From the NCBI GenBank assembly GCA_009773315.1, contig WRPE01000001.1, positions 1 to 64,000 on the forward strand: 64,000 nt of DNA, written 5' to 3'. The notes beneath the pieces were generated by a model, which had not been told where the DNA came from, ran no database searches, and was given only the letters and a program-made list of their open reading frames with translations. A program made the translations under genes and the position numbers. Shown one piece after another: positions 9,535 through 17,331 of the stretch. Every line of letters starts with the position of its first letter. The stretch's first letter is position 1. This DNA comes from Syntrophaceae bacterium (GTDB lineage: Bacteria; Desulfobacterota; Syntrophia; Syntrophales; Smithellaceae).

Positions 9535-10686
9535 TCACATCATCGGTTGAGATAGTATCGCGCGGGCGATGACCATGCGCTGGATTTCGCTCGTGCCTTC
9601 GTAAATTTCCGTAACCCTGGCATCCCGAAAGTATCGTTCCACATCATATTCCTTGCTGTAGCCGTAACCGCCGTGAATCTGGACGGCAAGCGACGTCACC
9701 TTGGACGCCACCCTGCTGCAATACAGTTTGGCCATCGACGCCTCGCAGCCGAATGCCGCCCCTGCATCCTTGCGTTCACAGGCGCGATACAAAAGTAGGC
9801 GCGCGGCCATGATTTCCGTGGCCATGTCAGCGATATAGTTTTGAATCGTTTGCTGGGAGGCGATGGGTTTTTTAAACTGCTGCCTTTCCTTGGCGTATTT
9901 GACTGCCGCTTCCATTGCGCCCTGCGCGATGCCCAGCGCCTGGGCGGCCACGCCGATCCGACCGTTATCCAGCGTCGTAAGCCCGATCTTCATGCCGTCG
10001 CCTTGTTTTCCCAGGAGGTTTTCTTCCGACACAGGACAGTCTTCAAAAAACAGAGAAGAGACGGGATTAGCCCGCATGCCGCAGAGGTCCTCGAGTTCGC
10101 CGCGCAAAAATCCCGGGAATTTACTTTCGACAATAAAAACGCTGCTTTGCAGCTTGTTGTCGGGCGACGACGTTAACGCGAAAATTAAAGCGACGTCGCA
10201 GACCCCGCCGTTCGTGACAAATATTTTTGTGCCGTTTAAAATGTAATCCGTGCCGTTTTTGACGGCTGTGGTTTCCACACTACCCGCATCGGAACCCGCG
10301 TTGGCCTCCGTCAGGCTGAATGCGCCGATCACGTTTCCTGCGGCTAATTGCGGCAGATATTTCTCTTTTTGTGAGGCATTGGCAAATTGCAAAAAAGGAT
10401 AAACGGCCACGCCGTTGTGGACGGTGACGCACAGCCCCACCGCCGCGCAGACGCGGGAGATTTCTTCCACCACAATGGCGGCGCTGATGGAATCCAGGGC
10501 CGCGCCGCCGTATTCTTTTGGAACTTGCAGGCCAAAATAATTGAGTTCCCCCATTTTAGTGATGACGTCACGGGGGAAGATCCGCTGCTGGTCAATTTCG
10601 GCGGCAATGGGCGCCAGTTCCGCTTCGGCGAAATGCCGTGCGGAATTGCGGATCAGTTTATGTTTCATACACGGGTTAAATTGCAA
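9535..10686 (-). CDS. Acyl-CoA dehydrogenase (short/medium-chain type)
   Basis: This is an FAD-dependent acyl-CoA dehydrogenase that introduces the alpha-beta double bond and passes electrons to the adjacent EtfAB. Family features are the SLTEANAGSDAGS flavin/substrate loop, FVTNGG, the ARVTEIYEGTSEIQ segment with the catalytic Glu, and a typical helical C-terminus. The start is chosen as TTG at 10686: a strong GGGGGAG site sits about six bases upstream, the resulting 383 residues match the family, and LQFNP aligns with normal N-termini. The ATG at 10668 has no ribosome site. A large inverted repeat precedes the gene. Chain-length specificity cannot be told from sequence alone. Confidence 0.93.
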   Translation of the reverse strand: MQFNPCMKHKLIRNSARHFAEAELAPIAAEIDQQRIFPRDVITKMGELNYFGLQVPKEYGGAALDSISAAIVVEEISRVCAAVGLCVTVHNGVAVYPFLQFANASQKEKYLPQLAAGNVIGAFSLTEANAGSDAGSVETTAVKNGTDYILNGTKIFVTNGGVCDVALIFALTSSPDNKLQSSVFIVESKFPGFLRGELEDLCGMRANPVSSLFFEDCPVSEENLLGKQGDGMKIGLTTLDNGRIGVAAQALGIAQGAMEAAVKYAKERQQFKKPIASQQTIQNYIADMATEIMAARLLLYRACERKDAGAAFGCEASMAKLYCSRVASKVTSLAVQIHGGYGYSKEYDVERYFRDARVTEIYEGTSEIQRMVIARAILSQPMM

Positions 10687-10700
10687 AATTCGTCTCCCCC

Positions 10701-10736
10701 TGTTGGGGCAATACGTTTCCGTTTCGTGCCCCAACA
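10701..10736 (-). promoter_or_regulatory. Perfect 10-bp inverted repeat upstream of acd-etfBA
   Basis: TGTTGGGGCA (10701-10710) and TGCCCCAACA (10727-10736) form a perfect 10-bp inverted repeat with a 16-base spacer. It starts 14 bases upstream of the dehydrogenase start codon. No T run follows on the minus strand. It could be a leader hairpin controlling translation or an operator dyad; the sequence does not decide between these. Confidence 0.5.
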
Positions 10737-10792
10737 ATTTCACTGGCCTATAGAAAAAAGATGCAGTAAAGTCAATAAAAGATTCACATTAT

Positions 10793-10915
10793 CGTAGGGG
10801 CGGGGTCTTGCCACCCTTCAGTGGTGGTTATCCCGCCCTGTTCAACCGGGGTTATTCCGCTCCGATATTGAATAAGGGGCGCAAAAGATACGGGCGCGAA
10901 GACCGCGCCCCTACG
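10793..10915. repeat. MITE-like repeat with 17-bp terminal inverted repeats
   Basis: The ends CGTAGGGGCGGGGTCTT (10793-10809) and AAGACCGCGCCCCTACG (10899-10915) are inverted repeats matching at 16 of 17 positions around a non-coding core of about 90 bases. The right end abuts the ribosome site of the next gene. Parts recur in this window: the CGTAGGGGC start at 40868, and a stretch like CTGTTCAACCGGGGTTAT in reverse at 19428-19456. This suggests a dispersed non-autonomous repeat family. No transposase is present here. Confidence 0.55.
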
Positions 10916-10928
10916 GAAGGAGATCAAT

Positions 10929-11291
10929 ATGAAGAATATTTTTATCACTTTACTTACGGCGGTTTTATTATTTTCTTTTTTACCTTCGTTGCAAGCACAG
11001 GAATACGGAAAGATTCGCGCGCTCCGTGAGAGGGCGGCTTATGTGACCAAGCAAAAGAATGATTTTATCGTCCGGGTTCTAACGTCCTACAAAATCCGTC
11101 ACGAGATCAACGAGCAGGGCGCTGTGGTCCGCATCAACATGGATAACAAATGGATGGACATAACGGCTATTGAAATTGTTCCTGTGCTCAAAGAATCCGC
11201 CGACAAAAGCCAATCGGTCGCCGCGCATGAATTGTTTTTCTTTACGGCTGATGGGATTCTGGATGTCGTATCGGCGCTGACCATCCGGTAA
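10929..11291 (+). CDS. Small exported protein, unknown function
   Basis: I do not recognise this 120-residue protein. It has a clear Sec signal peptide: Lys2, a hydrophobic core to about residue 19, and a probable cleavage after LQA (about residue 23). A soluble mixed alpha/beta domain of about 97 residues follows. The start is firm, with GGAGATCAAT directly upstream. It sits immediately after the MITE-like repeat and ends directly against the stop of the convergent gene, with no spacer. A periplasmic location is the only inference I would make. Confidence 0.65.
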   Translation: MKNIFITLLTAVLLFSFLPSLQAQEYGKIRALRERAAYVTKQKNDFIVRVLTSYKIRHEINEQGAVVRINMDNKWMDITAIEIVPVLKESADKSQSVAAHELFFFTADGILDVVSALTIR

Positions 11292-11630
11292 TCAGGCCTG
11301 GCCAACCTTGCTTTTCATGTCGGCCAGCTTGGCTTTATCCAGATAGTATTTGCCGTCGCCGGTTTTGATGACCAGCCCGTCGGCGATCAGGACGCCCAGC
11401 GCCTTAGGACGCAGATTGCTTGTTCCTACGCGGAAGAAATTCTTCCGTTCGTCCTGAAGTTTAATCGCCTTGCCTGCACTGAAAGCCCTGGCTTCTTCCA
11501 TTTCGGCGATAATTTTAAAGCACACCCGCCGCAGACCCAGGCCGGTCAAATACATGGCCGCCAGGACAAAAACGATAAAGGCGGCAATCAGTAAAATAAT
11601 TTGTAAATAAATAGACATATTATTGAGCAT
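11292..11630 (-). CDS. Small membrane-anchored protein, unknown function
   Basis: This unrecognised 112-residue protein has one N-terminal transmembrane helix (about residues 8-28). A cytoplasmic-looking charged domain of about 80 residues follows, ending in a stretch that could be a small winged-helix-like or SH3-like fold (GVLIADGLVIKTGDGKYYLD). Two in-frame ATGs are possible, at 11630 and 11618. AAGGA lies directly next to the first and 12 bases from the second, so the start is uncertain. It is convergent with the exported protein at 10929 and lies downstream of the flavin-binding gene at 11686. Confidence 0.6.
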   Translation of the reverse strand: MLNNMSIYLQIILLIAAFIVFVLAAMYLTGLGLRRVCFKIIAEMEEARAFSAGKAIKLQDERKNFFRVGTSNLRPKALGVLIADGLVIKTGDGKYYLDKAKLADMKSKVGQA

Positions 11631-11685
11631 TCCTTACTGTTTTTTTCACGATCGCGATTTCTTCCGGGGTCGGTTTGGTTAGACT

Positions 11686-12144
11686 TCAACCCGACCTCTT
11701 GCCTGACATTTTTTCAATTCTTACACCCATCACGCAAACTTTGTCCAGCGCGTCATCGGAATATGAAAATGCATTGCCACCCGCGTACTTTTTCATCAGG
11801 ATATTGAGCGCCTTTTTTTTCTCGTCGGCTCCTTCGATAAAATAAGCCTGACCGAAACCAATCACGCTTTTGTATTTCATGCTCCACGAACAGGCCAGCT
11901 CGCCACAGACGAAGTCGCCGGGAATATCCACTTCAAAACAGACCGAAGGATTTTTCCGCAGCATGTCGATTTTTTTACCTGCTTTTGCACAGTGGAAATA
12001 AAGATGGTGATTGCTCACGGCAAAATTGACCGGAACAATATAAGGACTGTCGCCTGCGGCCATTGCTATCCGGCCGACCTGCGCGGCTTGCAAAATAGCG
12101 TCAATTTCCTCGGGGTCTTTTATTTCTTTATCCGAACGGCGCAT
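11686..12144 (-). CDS. Pyridoxamine 5'-phosphate oxidase-like FMN-binding protein
   Basis: This 152-residue split-barrel flavoprotein belongs to the pyridoxamine phosphate oxidase-related (NimA-like) group. It begins with the typical MRRSDKEI...EEIDAILQAAQVGRIAMA and continues with PYIVPVNFAV, LYFHCAKAGKKIDMLRKNPSVCFEVD and a Trp/Lys/Tyr segment (CSWSMKYKSVIGFG) as in that family. Members bind FMN and reduce small molecules; the substrate is not predictable here. GGGAGG eight bases upstream supports the ATG at 12144. It is probably not the true vitamin B6 oxidase, which is longer. Confidence 0.85.
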   Translation of the reverse strand: MRRSDKEIKDPEEIDAILQAAQVGRIAMAAGDSPYIVPVNFAVSNHHLYFHCAKAGKKIDMLRKNPSVCFEVDIPGDFVCGELACSWSMKYKSVIGFGQAYFIEGADEKKKALNILMKKYAGGNAFSYSDDALDKVCVMGVRIEKMSGKRSG

Positions 12145-12340
12145 TGTATTGCCTCCCTTCCCTTTTCAACCGGGCAAAAATAATCAGTCCCGAAGAACTC
12201 TTGGCATGTTTCAGAAAGTTATGATAAAAAAACAGCACTTTTTCTGATCGACTTTTTGAGGACTGCTTCCCTGTGGTGTTTTTATCCGAACAACGGAAAA
12301 AAGTCGATGACTTTCTGATGCGGATATGAGAGAAAAAAGC

Positions 12341-13147
12341 ATGGACATCAAAAAAAATCGGGCTATCGGCGTTTTCGATTCCGGCATCGGCGGGCTTACG
12401 GTTGTGCGCGCGCTCATGGAACGCCTGCCTTTTGAAAACATCATTTATTTCGGCGATACTGCGCGGGTGCCTTACGGCATTAAATCGGTGGAAACGATCA
12501 ATCGTTACGCGATGCAGATCACGGAGTTTTTGCTGAAGAAGGATGTCAAGCTCCTGATTGTCGCCTGCAACACGATGGCGGCGGTAGCCTATCAGGCCAT
12601 CCGGGACTTATCCCCCGTGCCGGTACTGGAGGTGATTGAAGCCAGCGCAAAAATCGCCGTTGCCGAAACGCGCAGCAAGACCATCGGCGTGATCGGCACA
12701 CCCGCCACAATTAACTCGAATGCTTACTCCCGCGCCATTCACCTCTTGGATCGCGACGCAAAGGTGTTTTCGCAGGCCTGTCCCTTGTTTGTCCCGCTGG
12801 TGGAAGAGGGCTGGTTTGATCATGCAGCCACAAGACTTGTCGCCCTGGAATACTTAAAGCCGGTGATGGCCGAACACATCGATACGCTGGTGCTGGGCTG
12901 CACGCATTATCCGCTTTTAAAACCGCTCTTTCAGGATATCGTAGGGAAGCAGGTCCGGCTGATCGATTCGGCGGAAGCAATGGCGGAAATTGCCGCCGAC
13001 TTGATTAATCGGGAAAATCTGAGCAACGAAACCCGTCTGTCGCCGGATTACCTTTTTTGCGTAAGCGACGTGCCGTATCGGTTTCAAACCATTGGCGAGC
13101 GTTTCCTGGGACGGACGCTCCCGCGCGTCGAGATGGTCAGGCTTTAG
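12341..13147 (+). CDS. murI: Glutamate racemase
   Basis: This enzyme makes D-glutamate for peptidoglycan. Both catalytic Cys loops are visible: the FDSGIGGLTV start, VACNTMAA with the first catalytic Cys, and GCTHYPLL with the second. At 268 residues it has the usual length. ATG 12341 is chosen because GAGAG lies upstream at suitable distance. ATG 12326 would add five residues and is possible. The upstream 180-base gap holds an 11-bp inverted repeat (ATCGACTTTTT 12247-12257, its complement 12298-12308). The ThyX-like gene follows three bases after the stop. Confidence 0.96.
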   Translation: MDIKKNRAIGVFDSGIGGLTVVRALMERLPFENIIYFGDTARVPYGIKSVETINRYAMQITEFLLKKDVKLLIVACNTMAAVAYQAIRDLSPVPVLEVIEASAKIAVAETRSKTIGVIGTPATINSNAYSRAIHLLDRDAKVFSQACPLFVPLVEEGWFDHAATRLVALEYLKPVMAEHIDTLVLGCTHYPLLKPLFQDIVGKQVRLIDSAEAMAEIAADLINRENLSNETRLSPDYLFCVSDVPYRFQTIGERFLGRTLPRVEMVRL

Positions 13148-13150
13148 CTT

Positions 13151-14611
13151 ATGAAAATTCTTCTTGCCGGTTATAATGTCGATTACGATTTAATTTGTGA
13201 GCTCAAAGATAAAAGCGCTTTGGGGCAGGATATCACGCCGGAAACTATCTCCGCCGCCTACGCGCGCATCAGCCGCAGTCCCAAATCCGTTGACGAACTG
13301 CGCGCAGACGCCCGCACCGAAGTGGACAAAGCCCGCAAGTCCAACCGCAACATCGTTTTTGAAATGGGCCATAGCTCGGTGGCCGAGCATGCCGTCTTCA
13401 ATATCGACATCATCGGCGTTTCCCGCCTGCTGGTGGAGGAAATTGAAAAGTTTCGCCTGTGCTCTTATACAGAAAAATCGCAACGCTATGTCCTGTTTGA
13501 CAAAGACTTTGTTGTGCCCGATGAAATAGCCGAGGCGGGCCTGAAGAATTTGTTTGTCGAAACGGTTCAGATACAAAATAAATTTTACCATCAGCTCTAT
13601 GGTGAACTCCGACCGTATGTCTTTGAACAAAACAAAGAACTGGCTGGAAATCCCGCCAACAAGTCCATGCTGGAAGGCTGGGCCAAGGAAGACGCGCGAT
13701 ACGCCATATCGCTTGCCACGGAAACGCAGCTGGGCATGACAATCAACGCCCGCAATCTGGAGCTGATGCTGAGAAGGCTTTCGGCGCTGCCGCTTGCCGA
13801 GGCGCGTCTCTTCAGTGAAAAGCTCTATGCCGCAACTAAAGATATTGCGCCGTCGCTTATCCGCTACACACAGGCAACGGACTATGACCGACTGACCCGC
13901 CGAAACATACAAAAACAGGTCGAAAAGCTTTTACAGAAAAATTCTACGGTGACGGGCAAAGAAAAATCGGACGCTGTTCAGTTGATGTTCGTTACACCTG
14001 AAGCTGATACGCAAGCCGCCGCCGCGCTGCTTTTTTCTTCTTCCGGTTTGAGTTACGATCACTGTCGGTATCAGGCTGCCCGGATGAGCGCGCGTGACTT
14101 GAAAATTTTATTCAAAACCGCCTTTGAAAATATTCAGCCTTATGACGCCGTGTTGCGGGAACTTGAAAATGTTCATCTGCAATTTGAGCTGATCACAAGC
14201 GCCAGTTGCTTCGCACAACTCAAGAGGCACCGTATGGCGACCATCATTGCTCAGGATTATTCCCCGCAACTGGGTGTGACCGTTCCGCCTTCCGTGCGCG
14301 CGATCGGCAGACAAAAGGAATTTATGGACATCGTGCGCCGGTCGGAAGATGCTTATTGCCAAATTAAGCATCTTCTGCCGCTTGCGGCTGCTTATATTCT
14401 GACCAATGCTCACCGCAAAAGAGCGCTCATGAAATTAAACGCCCGGGAACTTTATCATCTGTCTCGCCTGCGGGCGGACGTGCACGCTCAGTGGGACATC
14501 CGCGAGCTCTCCGAAAAAATGCTCAAACAGGCGCGTAAAGTCATGCCTCTAACACTGATGATGGCTTGCGGCAAAGATAGTTTCCCGGCGCTTCAAAAGA
14601 AAGTATTTTAG
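13151..14611 (+). CDS. Tandem ThyX-like protein (double flavin-dependent thymidylate synthase fold)
   Basis: This 486-residue protein contains two ThyX-like domains, whereas normal ThyX is about 220-250 residues. Domain 1 (about 1-240) has GHSSVAEHAVFNIDIIGVSR and SYTEKSQRYV as in ThyX, but its RHR flavin motif has become KFR (residues 100-102); it keeps an NAR helix (TINARNLELMLRRL). Domain 2 (about 250-486) keeps RHR (359-361) and NARELYHLSRLR...AQWDIR, but lacks the following SxRY part. Thymidylate synthase activity is therefore uncertain: the halves may complement each other, or the protein may have another flavin-linked role. It is co-transcribed with murI. Confidence 0.8.
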   Translation: MKILLAGYNVDYDLICELKDKSALGQDITPETISAAYARISRSPKSVDELRADARTEVDKARKSNRNIVFEMGHSSVAEHAVFNIDIIGVSRLLVEEIEKFRLCSYTEKSQRYVLFDKDFVVPDEIAEAGLKNLFVETVQIQNKFYHQLYGELRPYVFEQNKELAGNPANKSMLEGWAKEDARYAISLATETQLGMTINARNLELMLRRLSALPLAEARLFSEKLYAATKDIAPSLIRYTQATDYDRLTRRNIQKQVEKLLQKNSTVTGKEKSDAVQLMFVTPEADTQAAAALLFSSSGLSYDHCRYQAARMSARDLKILFKTAFENIQPYDAVLRELENVHLQFELITSASCFAQLKRHRMATIIAQDYSPQLGVTVPPSVRAIGRQKEFMDIVRRSEDAYCQIKHLLPLAAAYILTNAHRKRALMKLNARELYHLSRLRADVHAQWDIRELSEKMLKQARKVMPLTLMMACGKDSFPALQKKVF

Positions 14612-14808
14612 TGTTATTCAATTTGCCTGGACATGCTTTCGCAGTTTCTATAGCATCCGCCGCCTGTTTTGCACCTTCTTCTTCCTATACGATGACCCAC
14701 AACTACGAACAATACCTGGCACAGGCCCGGCAATCACCGGATCGGATCGTAGCTTATCGCATCATCCAGATTAGCTATATGAAGAAAAATCAAATACTTC
14801 ATTTGTGA
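14611..14808 (+). pseudogene. Decayed fragment related to the NTF2-like exported gene at 56.9 kb
   Basis: An open frame of 65 codons from a GTG carries, at about 14660-14785, a segment clearly related to the middle of the protein encoded at 56883-57338. Both have ACFA, HxYEQYLA and P-x-R-x-V-x-YRI then YM, with about 22 of 41 positions identical by eye. The N-terminal helix region and the whole C-terminal third are missing, and no continuation is seen in other frames. I read it as the remnant of a duplicated or recombined copy, not a functional gene. Confidence 0.55.
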
Positions 14809-14941
14809 CAATCAATACAATCCTTCCCGGACCGTGGCCGGTGTGAGGGTATTTGTTGAACGACACGGCATATTCGCCTTTGTGGTAAGAAATATGTGAA
14901 ATGATCAAACGCCGCAGGTAATTGAACACATTTCTATTCAT
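14771..14941 (-). CDS. Possible 56-residue small ORF
   Basis: This short open frame on the minus strand overlaps the end of the decayed fragment. Its product is basic and aromatic at the start and has a GHGPGRIVLIVTNE-like core, which looks more protein-like than random sequence. There is no good ribosome site. It is the only candidate gene in the 420-base gap between 14611 and 15034. I do not recognise a family; it could equally be a remnant or chance. Confidence 0.2.
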   Translation of the reverse strand: MNRNVFNYLRRLIISHISYHKGEYAVSFNKYPHTGHGPGRIVLIVTNEVFDFSSYS

Positions 14942-15034
14942 TCCGGCTCAATCCTATTGACAGGGTCATGCCTTGGCCATATACTCCGCCACTAAATACA
15001 CCTTTTGAACTTGATACAAATCTGGAGAGGTGTC

Positions 15035-15472
15035 ATGTTGCAAATTTATCGACACGACCTAACCGTGCCGAAAGAAGCGGAAGATCAAAACGGGCATGTC
15101 AATAATATAGAATATCTTCGCTGGATGCAGGACGCCACGGTGAAGCACTCCGAAATGACCGGCTGCACACAGGCAACCAACGTCGCCGGCGCGACCTGGG
15201 TGGTGCGAACACACAAAATTGAATACCTGAAGCCTGCGTTTGCAGGTGATCATGTCGCTGTCCTGACGTGGGTCTCCAACTTCCGCCGTGTCCAGTCGCT
15301 GCGCAAATACAGAATAATTCGTCCGTCGGATAAATCTCTGCTGGCCGTGGGAGAGACGGACTGGGTTTTTGTGGATATTCAGAAAGGGACGCTGCGCTCC
15401 ATTCCCAGAGAAGTTAGGACTACATTTGAACTCCTGCCGGAAGAGAAAGAAGTGGATATTCTTGATCTCTAA
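15035..15472 (+). CDS. Acyl-CoA thioesterase, 4HBT hot-dog family
   Basis: This is a 145-residue hot-dog thioesterase that would hydrolyse acyl-CoA thioesters. The 4-hydroxybenzoyl-CoA thioesterase signature is present near the start (DQNGHVNNIEYLRWMQD), with the acidic residue and the His/Asn turn at the active site. The body has the expected five-strand pattern (TWVVRTHKIEYLKPAFAGD, then AVLTWVS). ATG 15035 has GGAGAGG four bases upstream; an earlier in-frame TTG at 15005 is rejected. The selenoprotein gene starts 21 bases downstream, so they probably share a transcript. The natural acyl substrate is unknown. Confidence 0.88.
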   Translation: MLQIYRHDLTVPKEAEDQNGHVNNIEYLRWMQDATVKHSEMTGCTQATNVAGATWVVRTHKIEYLKPAFAGDHVAVLTWVSNFRRVQSLRKYRIIRPSDKSLLAVGETDWVFVDIQKGTLRSIPREVRTTFELLPEEKEVDILDL

Positions 15473-15493
15473 TATTGAAAGGAGGTTCCCATC

Positions 15494-15958
15494 ATGGCAA
15501 GAATCGAGCTCAACATCCAGGCGCCCAATTTTACCCTGAATGATTTTACCGGCAAGCGCACGTCTCTTGCCGATTTTGCCGGACAAAAAAATGTGCTCGT
15601 GATTTTCAATAGGGGATTTTTCTGACCCTTCTGCCGAGCGCACATGGCGCAGTTGCGCCGGGATTACGATCAATTCGTAAAGTTGAATACGGAAATTATC
15701 GTTGCCGGGCCGGAGAAGGCCGAGTCATTCAGGGATTACTGGACAAAAGAAAACCTCCCGTTTGTCGGTTTGCCCGATCCCGAGCATCATGTGTTGAAGT
15801 TGTACGGCCAGGAAGTCAAGCTGTTCAAACTGGGCCGGCTACCCGCGCAGATGCTCATTGATAAATCCGGAAAAGTACGCTTCGTGCATTACGGCCATTC
15901 GATGTCGGATATTCCACCGAATGAAGAGATTCTCAAACTGATTGAAACACAGCTATGA
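15494..15958 (+). CDS. Selenocysteine-containing peroxiredoxin-like protein (AhpC/TSA family)
   Basis: This thioredoxin-fold peroxiredoxin-like protein probably reduces peroxides or disulfides. The frame runs from ATG 15494, with a strong AAAGGAGGT site, through an in-frame TGA at 15623-15625 to a stop at 15958, giving 154 residues with Sec at 44. Before the TGA is APNFTLNDFTGKRTSLADFAG...VIFNRGFF and after it PFCRAHMAQLRRDYDQF. Cys homologues read NRGFWCPFCR, so the TGA sits exactly at the first, catalytic Cys of a CxxC (here UxxC). A SECIS-like hairpin follows at 15634-15661. A plain nonsense mutation is less likely because both flanks are perfectly conserved. Confidence 0.88.
15634..15661 (+). 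promoter_or_regulatory. Bacterial SECIS-like hairpin after the Sec UGA
   Basis: Eight bases after the TGA, CCGAGCGCA (15634-15642) pairs with TGCGCCGG (15654-15661): eight base pairs with one bulged A, closing an 11-base loop (CATGGCGCAGT) that holds two adjacent G residues. Bacterial SECIS elements lie inside the gene just downstream of the UGA, with the loop roughly 16-37 bases away. Here the loop spans 18-28 bases away. SelB binding is inferred. Confidence 0.65.
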
Positions 15959-15969
15959 GAGAGGGCTTT

Positions 15970-17331
15970 TTATTTATCCACCCGGATCAGCATCGCATCG
16001 CCCTGCGCGTGTCCTGAGCAAATACCACAGACGCCGTATCCGCCGCCACGGCGTTTCAATTCATAACCCAGTGTCATGGAGATCCGGGCTCCGGTAGCTC
16101 CGATGGGGTGACCATAGGCAACCGCGCCGCCATTGATATTCACCTTTTTAAACATATCTTCTTTCGTCATTCCCAGAATGGAACGGCAGCTCACCAGCAC
16201 CACCGCGGCAAAGGCTTCATTGATTTCGATGACGTCCATCTGATCAAGCGTCAAATCATTTTGTTCCAGAATTTTCTTAATGGCCAGTCCCGGCACGGTC
16301 GCGATATCTTTGGTCGGCTGCGACACTTCAGCATAATCCACAATGGTGAAAATAGGCTTTAAACCCAGCTCATCTGCTTTCTCGCGGCTCATGAGCAGAC
16401 AGACATCACCGCCGTCATTGACGCCGGGGGCGTTCCCGGCGGTGACACTGCCCGGCTGTCCGGTTACGGTGCTCAGATGTCCGAACACCGGTGGAAGCTT
16501 TGCCAGACCTTCCAACGTTGTCTCCGGCCTTGGCCCTTCGTCTTTATCCATCACATTTACCTTTTTCCCCTGTTTGACTTCCACGGGGAAAATTTCGCAA
16601 TCGAGCTTTCCTTCGTTCATCGCGCGTACGGCGTTCATCTGGGAATTGAGCGCCCACTCGTCCTGCTCTGCCCTGGTAAAGCCGAACTCATCGGCCACTT
16701 CCGATCCGTGAATAGCCATGTGACGATCATAGAAGGCGTCCCACAAGCCGTCATACACCATCGCATCCACGACGCGGCCGTTGGGCAGGCCCATCCGGGC
16801 ACCCCAGCGCATATCCGGCAGCACAAAGGGACAGTTGCTCATGCTCTCCTGACCGCCGGCGATACAGATATCGGCGCGTCCGAGCAGAATCATCTGAAAG
16901 GCCAGATCAATGGTTTTGATGCCGGACGAGCAAACTTTATTCACGGTAATGGAAGGAACGGATTCCGGCACGCCCGCCAGAATGGTGGCCTGTCGCGCCG
17001 GTATCTGACCGCACCCGGCGGGAACCACCTGCCCCATGAAAATGTAATCCACATCCGCGGGCTTCACCTTGCCTTCTGTCCGGCGCAGAACTTCTTTGAT
17101 CGCCAGAGCGCCCAGCTCCATCGCCGAAAAATCTTTCAGCGCACCGCCGGAACGACCATAGGGCGTCCGGCAGGCTTCTACACAAACAACTTCGCGGAAT
17201 TTTTTGTGAGGATTTTTTATTTTTCGCCCCGTGGTGGTAAAGTCGGGCTTTCTTTCTCCAAACTTGGCAATCGGCGCATTTTTATAAATATCGGACTTTT
17301 TTCGGTCCAGTTTTTGCGGAACTTTCGACAT
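15970..17331 (-). CDS. Acetyl-CoA acetyltransferase (thiolase)
   Basis: This thiolase condenses or cleaves acetoacetyl/3-ketoacyl-CoA, the last step of beta-oxidation. The nucleophilic Cys is in VNKVCSSGIKTID, the His-containing NEAFAAVV and GGAVAYGHPIGATGARI blocks are present, and the second catalytic Cys is in a divergent C-terminal loop (GICSGHAQGDA instead of the usual CxGGGxG). At 453 residues it is longer than the usual 390-400 because of a basic N-terminal extension of about 50 residues. ATG 17331 is chosen for its GGGAGGA site; an open frame to 17412 has no such support. It is convergent with the selenoprotein gene. Confidence 0.92.
   Translation of the reverse strand: MSKVPQKLDRKKSDIYKNAPIAKFGERKPDFTTTGRKIKNPHKKFREVVCVEACRTPYGRSGGALKDFSAMELGALAIKEVLRRTEGKVKPADVDYIFMGQVVPAGCGQIPARQATILAGVPESVPSITVNKVCSSGIKTIDLAFQMILLGRADICIAGGQESMSNCPFVLPDMRWGARMGLPNGRVVDAMVYDGLWDAFYDRHMAIHGSEVADEFGFTRAEQDEWALNSQMNAVRAMNEGKLDCEIFPVEVKQGKKVNVMDKDEGPRPETTLEGLAKLPPVFGHLSTVTGQPGSVTAGNAPGVNDGGDVCLLMSREKADELGLKPIFTIVDYAEVSQPTKDIATVPGLAIKKILEQNDLTLDQMDVIEINEAFAAVVLVSCRSILGMTKEDMFKKVNINGGAVAYGHPIGATGARISMTLGYELKRRGGGYGVCGICSGHAQGDAMLIRVDK

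Noticed and set aside
15644-15958. A separate short gene starting at 15644
   Set aside because: It is only the part of the selenoprotein after the UGA; the ATG there aligns to an internal Met (RAHMAQL).
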